Counted from the stretch's first letter, positions 51,201 through 60,589 are shown. The stretch is DNA of 64,000 bases from Posidoniimonas polymericola (GCF_007859935.1 NZ_SJPO01000009.1:62001-126000), one strand, 5' to 3'. Made by a program: numbers and translations. Notes: generated by a model not told the origin, from the sequence alone.

Positions 51201-51685
51201 ACTGGGTCGGCGCGTCGCACCAGAACCTCCCGCTCGCCGACAGCGAGCACGCCTACTTGTACTCGGCGCTCTCCCTCCCGACGGGGCAGTGGCGGACCAC
51301 GACCGTCGACCAGAAGCTGGCCGCCCTCGCGGCGTCCATCGGCGTGCTGGCGGTCGGCCTGCTGGCGGTCTACGCCCCGGTCCGCATCCGCTACACCGTG
51401 GTGGGCGCGGCCTGCGTGCTGGTGCTGCTGGCCGGCTACTGGCGGCCGGCCGATCTGGCCCTGGCCGCGCAGGCGGGGGCGCTCGGGCTGGTCGCGATGT
51501 TCGCCGGCTGGATCGCGATGCTCACCCTCGCGCCGCGCAAGAGGCCGCTCGTTAGCCTATCGGACGACTCGACCTCCATCCGCCGCTCGACCGCCGGGCA
51601 CTCGCCCCAGCTGAGCGTGGCGGGCGGCGCCGTTTCGACCAACGCGCAGACGGTCTCGCTCGAGACCTCCAAACCCCTCTCCTGA
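48260..51685 (+). CDS. Large envelope protein of unknown function (single-module paralogue)
   Basis: A 1141-aa protein. ATG 48260 (MSSVPASAPPPTVLRRAAAA) is followed by a signal/anchor helix (ACATLLLLLAIGSQVAAQ). After an acidic Pro/Thr-rich linker comes VVGVSYDEFAKAWRAYQQG, a PYDEF-like phrase seen in the N-terminal domain of big planctomycete envelope proteins. About 850 residues of beta-rich sequence follow. At the C terminus, three hydrophobic helices (LAALAASIGVLAVGLLAVYA; YTVVGAACVLVLLAGYW; AGALGLVAMFAGWIAML) precede a Ser/Thr-rich tail. The gene ends 9 bases before an even larger relative. The shared architecture suggests cell-envelope work; no named family is recognised. Confidence 0.72.
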   Translation: MSSVPASAPPPTVLRRAAAAACATLLLLLAIGSQVAAQPEAETTPATDAPAASPQASDPGLTAPPPAGPDTTIWINDAGAPRPVVGVSYDEFAKAWRAYQQGDESPAGPRYTLTRVSADGRQVNGHAAIDVTIELTLHTDGRVEAPIGFNGAVLDQLPTGLGADDTFGYSEQAEAYTVALSGGGKRTLKLSLLAPIRTTGQVNELSLSLPRATVSELGLQLNGRATDVLPLDDALLSVDQTDAGARLSVTGGVGRLRLRWRSPDQAQAAAQSVLDAEGEVLCVVDGGGVKSTTRLSVRSYGGEFERFTVRLPRGARLVRAEGAENTLARIEQSADSKTCSVLLPEKTAGPVSVELITEQPIGGGGVGSEPPNGSSVDLAGFEVIGAVRQGGYQAIVVDEDTQLRWGDLRGARRVAVEELPPSLSAAGVAHAVRFFRGDCRIPIEVSQRETRIQVSPSYHLEILPDVALLHVTTRYQIIGAPVLDFSYNLNDWTQLTADPIEPAELIDSSSYGQWDEGVLDIPLTRPQAGNLTVSFHARKQELLPDGSAFSFVLPQPRRPAPFTLDRRQLRVTVDPSLRLSIDPSTFETLEPAPATNDQAAADGGGQTFEFRDDAYALLPGQPMRLVGKITRRAGELHSHAAKTDVTLYSESASVLQQFDLEVRKQPLDQIAFTLPKELPVDTELAFELETASRSANDAPETTLYEKLDATVDPTTRRVNVRLPRPWLGALNLNVYYSLDQGADSIAAGRAMSLPLLTPRGVPRISFDAAVYAPGEAELKLDAASAGWDVDESAAGRLKVRGTRASGTLRVSTAPQRRLLEAQPIVTRVLRQSWRRGSTLQQRSAWQVVGAGGEVRLKLPTGVDPASVLFHVDGVRAPLPEPRDNGELRIALPADLTGDGGAHTIEARRVDRLSSESGGRMTLRPLQLLGDDSQAFCYWQVILPSDRWLVGAPKDLRPAWRVGWSRGRLRRLPAKNADDLENWVGASHQNLPLADSEHAYLYSALSLPTGQWRTTTVDQKLAALAASIGVLAVGLLAVYAPVRIRYTVVGAACVLVLLAGYWRPADLALAAQAGALGLVAMFAGWIAMLTLAPRKRPLVSLSDDSTSIRRSTAGHSPQLSVAGGAVSTNAQTVSLETSKPLS

Positions 51686-51694
51686 ACCCGCGTC

Positions 51695-54600
51695 ATGCGT
51701 CCGCAGCCCACCCCGCCGTTGCCCGTTGCGCCGCCGTTGCCCATCGCGCCGTTAGGGCTCATTGCGCCGCTGCTGCTAGCTGCGTTGGCGGTGGTCGCGG
51801 CGGCCGACGAGCCGGGGGTTGAGCCCTACCGGCGGGTCTACGCGCCGGCCGACCGGCCCGACGCGTGGCCCAAGACGACCGACGCCTGGGTGCCGGTCGC
51901 ACGGGACGAGGTCGCGCGGCTGCTGAACGGCCCCCAGCTCTCTGCCCCGCAGGCCGACGACGCCGCTGAGCGTCTGACCGTGCGGGCGCGGGTCTCTCAG
52001 TCAACGCTGACCGCCGAGGGGGAGTTGACCGTGGAGCTGCACGGCCGCCCCGAGGCGTTCCTGCCGTGGCCAACTGGTCAGACGCCGGTGAGGTCGGCGA
52101 GCTGGGCCTCCGACCAGCAGCCCGCGGTGCTGGGCGACTGGGGCGGGGGTCCGAACCCCCCGCACGGGCTGCTGATCGACCGCGCCGGGGTGCTTAGCTT
52201 TGAGCTTAGCGGCAGCCCCGTCAGCGAGACCGCCACCCGAGCCGAGTACCTGCTCGGGCTGCCGGCGGCCGCCACCACCACGGTGACCCTCGACCTGCCG
52301 GCCGGCGTGACGCCGACCGTCGACCGGGGGATCGTTGAGGCGGGCCCGCCGGACGACAACCAAACCGAAGCTGCCGGCGACCAACGATGGGTCATCCGCG
52401 TGGCCCCGGGCGGGCCGCTCCGGATTGTGCTCGCGAAGCCGACCCCCGCGGCGGCGGCCGAGGGCCCTGGGTTCGACGCCACCCAGCAGGTGACCCACAC
52501 GATTGACGAGGCCGGGGTGGTTTCGCACTGCCGGTTCCATCTGACCGCGGCCCGCGAGCTCCCGGGCGCCGTGCGGCTGATCGCGCCGCCGGGGGCGTCG
52601 TTGATCGGCGCGACGCAAGACTCGCTGCCGGTCACCTGGACGCTCCGCGAGGAGGAAGCGGCCGAAACCGTTATCCGCGTGGCGTTGAAAAGAAGCTCGG
52701 AAACAGAGTGCGACCTGGAGCTGGTCTTCGCAGCGCCGTGGGAGCCCGGCCAGGAGGCCGCGTTGCCGATGCCGGTGCTGCTTGGGGCACACTGGAAGGA
52801 GGGCTCCGCCGAGGTCCGCCTGTCCGAGCCGCTCGAGCTGATCGACATCGCGGAGCTGACCCACGCCCACCGGCAACCGACCCCGCCAGAAGATCAGGAT
52901 CAGGCGGCGCTCTCGCTGCGGCTGTCGCGTCCCAACGCGAGCGTCCGCTTACAGGTAGCGAGTCGGACCGCGGCGATCGAGGCCTCCGTTGCGCGGCGGG
53001 TAACGCTGACCATCGATCCCCAGCGGGACCTCCTGCTGGCGCAGTCGACCGTTACGCTGGCAGTAGACAACCCCGCCGAGGCCCCGCGGCACGAGCTGCG
53101 GGCCACGCTCGACCGCAACTGGCGGCTGACCTCGGTCGAGGCGACGCCGAGCAGCATCCTCGAGAGTTGGGACGACGTCCAACACGGCGGCAAGCGGGTC
53201 GCGGTTATGCGGCTCGCACCCAGCGCCGCCGAGAACGCCGGCGCCGCGGTCACGTTGCAGCTCGCCCGCCGCGTCCGCCGGGGTGACGAGGGCGTCGCGT
53301 TGACCGAGCTGCTTGGCGTCGGCCTGAGCGGCGCGCGAATCCGGGCGGACTCACTGACCCTGACGACCGCCGCGCCATACCGGCTGCGGCTGCAGGACGC
53401 CCCCAGCCCGGCGAATTCTGCCGACACGCCCGAGGGTTCCGTGCGATTCGAAACCGGACGGACCCCGCTGCGTGCGCTGCTGGCGGGCGGGGTAGCGGAG
53501 GTTATCTCTGACCGCACCCCGCCGCCCGGCAGATGCGCGGTGCGGGTCGCTAATTCGGACGGCGAGTGGACCTACCGCGCCGAGCTCACCGCCCCGGCGA
53601 CCGAGGGTGGCCAGCTGGCGCTGGTGAGGTTCGAACCGCCGCTGCCGGAGTCCGCCGTGCTGAGCGTCGGGGACCGCGTGCTGGGACGGTCGGCGCTGTT
53701 AGTGTCGCCGCGGGACGACTCATTCCCGGTGCAGGCGGGGATGCTGGCGTTGCCGCTGGAAGAGAGTGGGCCCACGCGGTTCCGCATCGACTTCAGCCTG
53801 CCCAACCAGGCGCCGCTGGATATCCCGCTCCCGTCACTCGACGGGGTCAGCGTGCAACGCGGAGTGCTGACGCTGGCCGGGGCAGGGCGGGGGAGCGTCG
53901 GCCTGCGGTCGAGCGGACTGACGCCGGCGGCCAGCGACGCAGCCGGCGACAGCGAGCTGCGGTTTACGTTCGACCCCAACCGGGTCGGCGCGCTCGACCT
54001 GTCGGCGATCGTCACCCGTCAACAAACAGGCCCCGCCGAGCTGCCGCTGCGGCTCCGCGATATCGAAACCCGCGTGCTCGCCAACGGCCGGCTGGTGCAT
54101 CATGTCCGCTACCGGCTGCGGCCAACCAACCGCGAGCAGACGCTGCCGCTCCCTGCCGGGGCGGTGCTGCTCGGCGCTCAGGACGGGCTGGGGCTGCCGA
54201 TTGCTCAGGACATCAACTCCCGGGATCAGGGGGTGCTCGCCTTCGCCGCCGCCGCCGAGCCGCGCGACGTCAGCCTCACCCTCGAGTCTATCGGCCAAGG
54301 CTGGTCGCCGGGCGCGCCGCTGCCACTGGCGGGCCTCCACCGCGGCGCCGCGGCGGGCTGGGTCTGGCGCGTATACCTCCCCAGCTCCTACGACCTCGGG
54401 GGCCCCTCGTGCGCTGTCATGACCGACTACGGCCGGCGGCAGAGCCGGCTGCTGGGGCCGGTGGCGGGCGTGCTGCGGGCGGGCGGGCTCAACCCGTTTG
54501 TCCCCCGCACTTGGTGGCCGACCGAAACCGCTTCACGGTCGGGCGAGCCCTGGAGTGCGCTCAACTGCCCCCCCGGCTGGCGTTGCTACGAAATCCCCTG

Positions 54601-57600
54601 CGTCGGCTCGACCACGCCGGACCTTGTGGTGCGGCATCATGATCAGCTGGTCGGTGGCGCCGCGACGCTGGGGGTGCTGGTCGCCTGCCTGTCTGCTTGG
54701 CGGTGGCCTCGCACGCCGCGCTTGCTTGTTACTGTCGCGTTGAGCTCGGCAGTGCTCGCGTTGCTGCTGCCGGCCACGCTGGCGGTGTGGGCCGCGTCGG
54801 TATGGCTTGGCCTGATCGCCGGCGCCATGCTCGGCCCCCTGGTGCGGGCGGCGGCGCGGCTTGCGCCGCTGCCGCTCGGCTGGCGGGCGCCGCTGACAGT
54901 CGCGACGCCGACCACCCCAACGACGGCGACAAGCCTCGGGGTGCTGTTGGCGGCGGCGGTGTTCACGGCGCCGACCGCCGCGGCGCCGCCGGACGCCCCC
55001 CCGCTGCCAACCGTGCTGATCCCGGTCAACGCCGACGCCGAGCCGGTCGGCGACAAGTGGTACCTCGAGGGCGAGTTCCTGAATCGGCTGCGGCAGGCCA
55101 ACGGACCCCGGTCGTCGACGCCCGCCGAGTGGGCGCTCAACCGGGTCACGCTGCAGGGCGCGTTGCGGGGGCCGCTGGCCGCCGCCGGCGGCGGCGCCGA
55201 GCCGTGGCAGATGATCATCGAGGTGACCACCCGCCGCCGCGACACCGTGGCGGAACTCCCCCTGCGGCGGGGCGACGCGGCCTGGCCAGACAAGGCCGAT
55301 GTCGACGGCATCGCCGAGCCTATCGAGTGGGACAGCAGTGGCGACGGCTGCGCAATCCGCATCGCCGAGCCGGGCCGACGGAGGATCGCGCTCACGTTCA
55401 CCCCCGTCATCGAGGTCGACGAGATCTTGCCGGAGATCCAGTTGTCGCTGCCACGCTGCAGCCGCTCGCTGCTGCGGCTGGCGGTCTCCGACGCGGTGAC
55501 GCCCGTGCGGGCGCCGGGGCTCGCCGCGCCGCTGCAGCGATCCGCCGGCGGTGATGAGGTGGTCGCCGACCTCTCGGGCGAGGACCACCTCGTGCTGCAA
55601 TGGCAGGCCGGCGCCGAGAGCGCGCAGGTCGGTCAGGCGTTGTGCGACCAGCAGCAGTGGCTGCGGGTCACGCCCAACGGGGCGTCGATCGAGGTCCGCT
55701 GCGTGCTCGAGGGGACCGCCCCGCTCCCCCGCCAGCTGCGGTTCGCAGACGCCGGCTCGCAGCCAATGGCGGACGAACTGCTCCTTGCCCCCCTCAGCGA
55801 TTGGGACGCCAAGCAGACCAAGCTAACCTACACCGGCCGGTTCCCGCTCGACCGCGAAAGCGGCTACGGCCGGTACAGCATCGCCGCCGCGTCCCCGGCC
55901 AACGTCACGGTCCGGTCGCGGTTGATGGCGTTCACCGCCGCGCGGGGGCTGTCGGTCACCACGCCAGCGACCAGCGGCGTCGCGACGTTCGACGCCGACG
56001 AGTTCGCGTTGCGGTGGAACCAGGGCGAGAGCGAGCCCGACGAGGCCCCCGACCGGGCGTTCGTCGCCTCGACCGTGTCGGCCCGCTGGGAGGTGCAGTC
56101 CGACCCGCGGCCCACGCAGCTCAGCATCGACGAGCAAAGCCTGCGGCTGGTGGTCGGGCAGGACGAATCGACCGCGCGGCTGACAGTCGCCTCCAACCGG
56201 AGCGGGTGGCCGCTCGGCAAGCTGGACATCGATGTGCCCGCGTCCTTCGAGCTGCTCGACTGCCGCCTAGTCGAGGGCGCCGAGTCGACGCCTCTGCGGG
56301 CCACCCGGCCGTCGCCTACGCGGGCGGTGGTATTCGCTACGCCGACGCCGGGCGCTCTCACCGAATCCGCGACCGCGTCCGGACCCGAGGTGCGGCTGTA
56401 CGGCCGGATTGACGTCACCGCCGGCCGGCCCACGCCGCTCCCCGTGCTGCGAGCCACGGTCGCCCAAGCGGGCGCCTTGGCCATCGATCTCTGGCGGACG
56501 CCGGACAGCCTGGTCCGCTTGGCGGCAGAGCACACCGCCGCGCTCGACCCGCCGACAACCCCGCGGACGCAGCGGCGCGAAACCATGGTTGGCTCGGTAC
56601 GACTCCTGCCCGGCCAGGCGGTGCCCGAGATCGTGGTTTCAAACAACAACCTCGGCTACCGGGTCAGCCACGTGACGGCCCATCAGCGGACGCCGGCCGG
56701 CGTGCGGCACCGCATCGCGGCGACCGTGCGTGTGGTGTCGGGCGAGGTGAGCGAGCTGCCGCTGCAGCTCGCCGACGACTCGCCGACGTTCAAGCTGGTT
56801 GCGCCCGAGGGCGGAACGCTAACGGCCGCCCCGCTGGAAGGCGTCGGTCGCTGGCGGATCAGTCTGCCGACCCCGCTCAGGACGGGGCAGGCGGTCGAGG
56901 TGCAACTGGAGTCGCGGCAGGAATCCGTTCCGGGAGAGCACTCGGCCGTGATGGCGCGGTTCCCCGACGCCCAGGAAAGCGACTCGCTAGTGGCGCTGCA
57001 CGCGGGCCCGCACCTTGCCGAGGGGCGCTGGCTGACCGAGAACCTGGCGCCCGCGAGCGGACGGCACGAGGCGCCCACCGTGGCGTTCGCCGGCCCCGGG
57101 TGGACGCTCTACCAGGCGAACCGGTCCAGCCGCGCCGGGGTCGCCTGGACCCGCCGCGACAAGCGACGGCCCGAGTGCATTGTGCGACTCACCGAGACCA
57201 CCGCCACGCCCGACCCCTTGGGCCGCCTGGCGATCACCGCCCGCCTATTGGTGGACCCCAACGGGGCGACGTTCTGTCGGCTGCAGCTCGATGAAGCGAG
57301 CGAGCTTGCCGCGATCGAGGTCGACGGCCGCGGGCCGGTTACGACCCGCGAGTCGCCCGGCGTGTGGCGGGTCACGCTGCTCAACCGCCGCACCCCCCAA
57401 CTGCTGAGCGTCACCGCGTTGTGGACGCGGCCGGCCGGCAGGCAGGTGGTGATGGCGCCGCAGCTGGTCTCTGCGGAAGGCGAACCGATCGAGCCCGAGA
57501 AAGCGATGGTAGAGCTGGTCGAGTCGCCTGCGGCGCGGCTCCGCATCGCGACCACGGGCGACCAGATCACCGCCGACGAGCAGTCGATACTGCGTCTGCA

Positions 57601-58162
57601 GGCAATGCTCGAGCACCCGCCGCGCGCGGGCGAGGAATCGGCGTGGTGGCTGAGCCGGCTGCGGGACGCGAAGCAGTCGGTCGAGGCGGTCCATCGTGGT
57701 GAAGAATCTCGACGCGACCAGACAACCGACCAGGGGGGCATCCCGGCGGTCGCGTCTTCCGACTCCGCACTGCTGGCCGCGGCCGACAAACAGCTCGCGG
57801 CCGAGTTCACCTACCAGCCCAAAGCCGAAGCCGCCCCGATTGACGGCGAGCGCCGACTAATAACGCTGCCGTCGGCGGGCCCTGAACTAACTATAACCGT
57901 CGACGCGCGACGCGCGACCGACCTGGCCGGGCGGGTCGTGCTGGCGTTGGTCGCGGCGGCCGCCGCGGTCGGCTACCACGCGGTGTGTCAGCGGCCGGAG
58001 GTCATCGGCGTGCTAGAGCAGCGTCACAACACGGTAGTGGCCCTCGGCGGGCTGGCGTGGTGGCTCTGGCTGCCGCTGCCGGCCTGCGGCCTGCTGCTGA
58101 TGGCCGCCGCTGCCGTGGCCGAGGCGCAGGCCCGCTACTGCCGGATCCTCTCGAACCGCTGA
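51695..58162 (+). CDS. Giant envelope protein of unknown function (two-module paralogue)
   Basis: A 2155-aa protein with a signal/anchor start built of Pro-rich repeats (PLPVAPPLPIAPLGLIAPLL). It appears to be two tandem copies of the module of the preceding gene. Module 1 (~residues 30-1090) begins YRRVYAPADRPDAWPKTTDA and WVPVARDEVARLL and ends in a helix block near residues 982-1055. Module 2 (~1100-2155) begins VLIPVNADAEPVGDKWYLEG and EFLNRL and ends in two or more helices near 2072-2148 (VVLALVAAAAAVGYHAV; LLLMAAAAVAEA). Most of it is beta-rich. It follows the smaller relative by 9 bases, so the two are one operon. Function unknown. Confidence 0.72.
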   Translation: MRPQPTPPLPVAPPLPIAPLGLIAPLLLAALAVVAAADEPGVEPYRRVYAPADRPDAWPKTTDAWVPVARDEVARLLNGPQLSAPQADDAAERLTVRARVSQSTLTAEGELTVELHGRPEAFLPWPTGQTPVRSASWASDQQPAVLGDWGGGPNPPHGLLIDRAGVLSFELSGSPVSETATRAEYLLGLPAAATTTVTLDLPAGVTPTVDRGIVEAGPPDDNQTEAAGDQRWVIRVAPGGPLRIVLAKPTPAAAAEGPGFDATQQVTHTIDEAGVVSHCRFHLTAARELPGAVRLIAPPGASLIGATQDSLPVTWTLREEEAAETVIRVALKRSSETECDLELVFAAPWEPGQEAALPMPVLLGAHWKEGSAEVRLSEPLELIDIAELTHAHRQPTPPEDQDQAALSLRLSRPNASVRLQVASRTAAIEASVARRVTLTIDPQRDLLLAQSTVTLAVDNPAEAPRHELRATLDRNWRLTSVEATPSSILESWDDVQHGGKRVAVMRLAPSAAENAGAAVTLQLARRVRRGDEGVALTELLGVGLSGARIRADSLTLTTAAPYRLRLQDAPSPANSADTPEGSVRFETGRTPLRALLAGGVAEVISDRTPPPGRCAVRVANSDGEWTYRAELTAPATEGGQLALVRFEPPLPESAVLSVGDRVLGRSALLVSPRDDSFPVQAGMLALPLEESGPTRFRIDFSLPNQAPLDIPLPSLDGVSVQRGVLTLAGAGRGSVGLRSSGLTPAASDAAGDSELRFTFDPNRVGALDLSAIVTRQQTGPAELPLRLRDIETRVLANGRLVHHVRYRLRPTNREQTLPLPAGAVLLGAQDGLGLPIAQDINSRDQGVLAFAAAAEPRDVSLTLESIGQGWSPGAPLPLAGLHRGAAAGWVWRVYLPSSYDLGGPSCAVMTDYGRRQSRLLGPVAGVLRAGGLNPFVPRTWWPTETASRSGEPWSALNCPPGWRCYEIPCVGSTTPDLVVRHHDQLVGGAATLGVLVACLSAWRWPRTPRLLVTVALSSAVLALLLPATLAVWAASVWLGLIAGAMLGPLVRAAARLAPLPLGWRAPLTVATPTTPTTATSLGVLLAAAVFTAPTAAAPPDAPPLPTVLIPVNADAEPVGDKWYLEGEFLNRLRQANGPRSSTPAEWALNRVTLQGALRGPLAAAGGGAEPWQMIIEVTTRRRDTVAELPLRRGDAAWPDKADVDGIAEPIEWDSSGDGCAIRIAEPGRRRIALTFTPVIEVDEILPEIQLSLPRCSRSLLRLAVSDAVTPVRAPGLAAPLQRSAGGDEVVADLSGEDHLVLQWQAGAESAQVGQALCDQQQWLRVTPNGASIEVRCVLEGTAPLPRQLRFADAGSQPMADELLLAPLSDWDAKQTKLTYTGRFPLDRESGYGRYSIAAASPANVTVRSRLMAFTAARGLSVTTPATSGVATFDADEFALRWNQGESEPDEAPDRAFVASTVSARWEVQSDPRPTQLSIDEQSLRLVVGQDESTARLTVASNRSGWPLGKLDIDVPASFELLDCRLVEGAESTPLRATRPSPTRAVVFATPTPGALTESATASGPEVRLYGRIDVTAGRPTPLPVLRATVAQAGALAIDLWRTPDSLVRLAAEHTAALDPPTTPRTQRRETMVGSVRLLPGQAVPEIVVSNNNLGYRVSHVTAHQRTPAGVRHRIAATVRVVSGEVSELPLQLADDSPTFKLVAPEGGTLTAAPLEGVGRWRISLPTPLRTGQAVEVQLESRQESVPGEHSAVMARFPDAQESDSLVALHAGPHLAEGRWLTENLAPASGRHEAPTVAFAGPGWTLYQANRSSRAGVAWTRRDKRRPECIVRLTETTATPDPLGRLAITARLLVDPNGATFCRLQLDEASELAAIEVDGRGPVTTRESPGVWRVTLLNRRTPQLLSVTALWTRPAGRQVVMAPQLVSAEGEPIEPEKAMVELVESPAARLRIATTGDQITADEQSILRLQAMLEHPPRAGEESAWWLSRLRDAKQSVEAVHRGEESRRDQTTDQGGIPAVASSDSALLAAADKQLAAEFTYQPKAEAAPIDGERRLITLPSAGPELTITVDARRATDLAGRVVLALVAAAAAVGYHAVCQRPEVIGVLEQRHNTVVALGGLAWWLWLPLPACGLLLMAAAAVAEAQARYCRILSNR

Positions 58163-58181
58163 CCGGCCTAAGCAAGGCCGC

Positions 58182-58730
58182 TCAACCGAGGCCGTCGCGG
58201 ACGAAGCTGTCGGAGATGGTGCGTTCGGCGACGCGGCCCATCTCCTCGTGCGTGCGGCGCTGCCCCACGGTGTGCCAGGCGGTCACCTCCTGCAGCTCCG
58301 GCATGATCTCCAGCAGCTGGTTCTCCAGCATAGTGATGAACCGGTCCATGTTCTGCTCGTTGTTGGCCTCCTTCATGGCGCGGACGGTCTTCATCGTCCG
58401 CAGCATGCGGGCCCGGTTGAGCACAGCGCCGGAGAGGGGCGCCTCGGAGTCGACCAGCAGGTCCGCGATTGGCACCTCGAGAGCCTGCTGCCAGGTGTAG
58501 AGGTCCGAGAGCCGGAGGTCCGCCTTGGGATCGAGCTGCGAGCGGACCTGCTCCATGCTCATCCCGGTGCGGCGGACGACACTGCGGTGCGAAACGCCCT
58601 GTTCTTTCTGCACCTCGCTGATGCGGTGCAGGGGCCGGGTCTGTGCGGGTTGCTTGCCCGTCGGCGCGACGGGGGCTCCGCTGCCGTTGTTCAAGCCGGG
58701 GGTGGCGCTGCAGTCGTCGACAAGATTCAT
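58182..58730 (-). CDS. Helix-turn-helix (XRE-like) hypothetical protein
   Basis: A 182-aa protein. Residues ~35-92 look like a Cro/XRE-type HTH (LHRISEVQKEQGVSHRSVVR, RTGMSMEQVRSQ, ADLRLSDLYTWQQALEVPIA). The C-terminal half is helical and charged (MLRTMKTVRAMKEANNEQNM; RFITMLENQLLEIMPELQEV), perhaps for oligomerisation. The XRE identification is by pattern, not search. It is convergent with the giant-protein gene, 20 bases away. Confidence 0.68.
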   Translation of the reverse strand: MNLVDDCSATPGLNNGSGAPVAPTGKQPAQTRPLHRISEVQKEQGVSHRSVVRRTGMSMEQVRSQLDPKADLRLSDLYTWQQALEVPIADLLVDSEAPLSGAVLNRARMLRTMKTVRAMKEANNEQNMDRFITMLENQLLEIMPELQEVTAWHTVGQRRTHEEMGRVAERTISDSFVRDGLG

Positions 58731-59332
58731 GGGGGCCTCCGTCCTCTAGTTCCGTTGGCAGATGAGAAAAGGGGGTGCCGGCGGTCCCCGCTCCCAACGT
58801 ACGCACCTCGGGCGTCGTTGGATCGCTAGAGAACGCCTCATGTGCCGTGCAGTCGCCCGTGCCTGGCGACGCTGGTCTGCTGACAGCGAAGCCGTTTGCC
58901 GTGACACGGGCAGCGACGGACCCAGCACTTTCAGCCGCGGCGAATCGGGTCGCCGCCGGCGTTTGGGTCCGCAGGAGAAGGGGGCCGATCAGTGGCCGCC
59001 AATCCCCGTTCCGCGATCATCCTAAGCAGGTGATCGAGCCGGGGCAAGGTTTCTTGGCGCGAATCCTAACTGGCGACTCGGTAAGAAGTTACAGGCCGCG
59101 GCGGGGCCTGGGCGAATCGACACACTCTTGTGGTCGACGAGAGAACTTTTGGTCGATCTCACGACACGAAACCCGCCACGCTGTTGCATATTCGAGCACG
59201 CTGCAGCGTTCCGCATTTTGCGAAAATTTTTCTCCGTTCCAGCCGACGGCTTGACCGTTTCGCCGATTCTGGCGTTGCCGCCAGCCGGCGCCTGCGGCGC
59301 CGTGGTTGATGTCGCACCGGCGGCGTGCCGCA
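58731..59332. other. Intergenic region, ~600 bp; no gene seen
   Basis: It lies between the HTH gene start and the 3' end of the short glycosyltransferase gene. Part of it (59140-59250) is more A/T-rich. Open frames (e.g. 58775-59254) show neither a domain nor a start signal. I see no repeat family member or RNA gene here. Confidence 0.5.
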
Positions 59333-59920
59333 TCACTCGCCGAGGGCAAAGTCGCCCATCGCGCCCAGGAAGTTGGGCTTCGGCAGCGGCGGGATCTGGC
59401 CGACGCCCGGCTGCGACTTACTCGCCTCCGCCCGCTCCCCACGCGGGGCCCGGAGCGGAGCGGGGACGTTGGCTTGCGCGGGTTCGACCTCGATCACCTG
59501 GAAGCCCCGCAGGCGGCTGTGCGCGGCCACCATCGCGGCGTGCGTCGCGGCCGGGCGGCGGAGGTCCTCGATGCTGAGGTCGTCGTCGGCGCCCATGTAC
59601 AGGGTCCGGAGCTCATTGGCGTTGATCGTCGAGACCCCGTCGTGCACGATCACCACGCGGCCCGCCGCGCGACGCTTGACGTCGCGGAGCGTGCCGCCGA
59701 GGCCCTGCCGCGATCCGCTCCGCACCACCGACACCTGCGGGAACTTGGCCGCGATCTCGTTGGCGATCTCGAACGAGTCGTCGGTCGAGCCGTCGTCGAC
59801 AATAAGGAGCTCGAACCGCGGGGTCAGCTCGGCCGCGACTTCCAGCACCCGCTCCACGTTGCGGCGCAGCTGCGCCTCGGCATTGTGGATGGGAAGAACG
59901 ATGGTCAGAGAGGTGTCCAT
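59333..59920 (-). CDS. Short family 2 glycosyltransferase-like protein with Pro-rich tail
   Basis: A 195-aa protein. ATG 59920 (MDTSLTIVLPIHNAEAQLRR) starts the nucleotide-sugar fold of GT2. FELLIVDDGSTDDSFEIANE and SRQGLGGTLRDVKRRAAGRV follow, with VVIVHDGVSTINANELRTLY where the metal-binding DxD would be (the usual D-x-D is degraded to HDGVS). The protein ends after ~130 residues of GT fold, then a Pro/Ala/Arg-rich tail, so the catalytic second half is missing. It may be an inactive or regulatory relative. No glycan genes are adjacent. Confidence 0.72.
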   Translation of the reverse strand: MDTSLTIVLPIHNAEAQLRRNVERVLEVAAELTPRFELLIVDDGSTDDSFEIANEIAAKFPQVSVVRSGSRQGLGGTLRDVKRRAAGRVVIVHDGVSTINANELRTLYMGADDDLSIEDLRRPAATHAAMVAAHSRLRGFQVIEVEPAQANVPAPLRAPRGERAEASKSQPGVGQIPPLPKPNFLGAMGDFALGE

Positions 59921-60202
59921 GGTAGGTTGGTTCCCGCGGGGGTACAGGGCTCGCGTCCGCAACAGGGACGCGTCGCGCCCTGGCTGCAACTACGCATCGA
60001 CGGTTTGGGGCGCCCGCTCTAGGCGCCCGGCGAGTTGTCGGACTGCTCCACGTTTTCTGCCGGCAGTGGTGATCGGGGTGGCGCGTCTGGCGCCGGTCGC
60101 CCGACCGGGTCGCAGCGGTTTTGCGGCGTATGGCTGCGCGCGGCCCGTTGCGGTATGCTCGACCCTCTGGTTTGCCCCCTCGCCACGACACGCTACCCAC
60201 CC

Positions 60203-60589
60203 ATGGCCGAGCCCGCTTTCACCGACCCCACGACGCTGCTGCCAGCCGTGGCCCAGGACGCCGCGTCGGGCCAGGTGCTGATGCTCGCCTACATGAACCG
60301 CGAGGCCTACGAGGAAACCCTCCGCACCGGCCGCGCCGTCTACTACAGCCGCAGCAAGCAGCGGCTGTGGCGCAAGGGCGAGCAGAGCGGCAACGAGCAG
60401 CTCGTCGAGCAGGTCCTCATCGACTGCGACGCCGACGCTATTGTGCTGCGGGTCAAGCAGCTCGGCGGGGCCGCCTGCCACACCGGCCACCAGAGTTGTT
60501 TTTACCGCGAGGTCACCGACCAGGGGCTGCGGGTCGTGGGCGAACGCGTCTTCAACCCCGACGACGTCTACGGGCCGCCCCAGTCCTAA
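60203..60589 (+). CDS. hisI: Phosphoribosyl-AMP cyclohydrolase HisI
   Basis: A 128-aa enzyme that opens the purine ring of phosphoribosyl-AMP, the third step of histidine synthesis. ATG 60203 (MAEPAFTDPTTLLPAVAQDA) is chosen; upstream residues in the frame are not conserved. Family phrases: GQVLMLAYMNREAYEETL, RAVYYSRSKQRLWRKGEQSG, LIDCDADAIVLRVKQLGGAA and the zinc/catalytic CHTGHQSCFY. HisE is not fused. The RidA gene follows 89 bases downstream on the same strand. Confidence 0.96.
   Translation: MAEPAFTDPTTLLPAVAQDAASGQVLMLAYMNREAYEETLRTGRAVYYSRSKQRLWRKGEQSGNEQLVEQVLIDCDADAIVLRVKQLGGAACHTGHQSCFYREVTDQGLRVVGERVFNPDDVYGPPQS

Noticed and set aside
58775..59254. A 159-codon + strand frame between the HTH and GT2 genes
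   Set aside because: No recognisable domain, no SD, and amino-acid composition typical of chance GC-rich frames.
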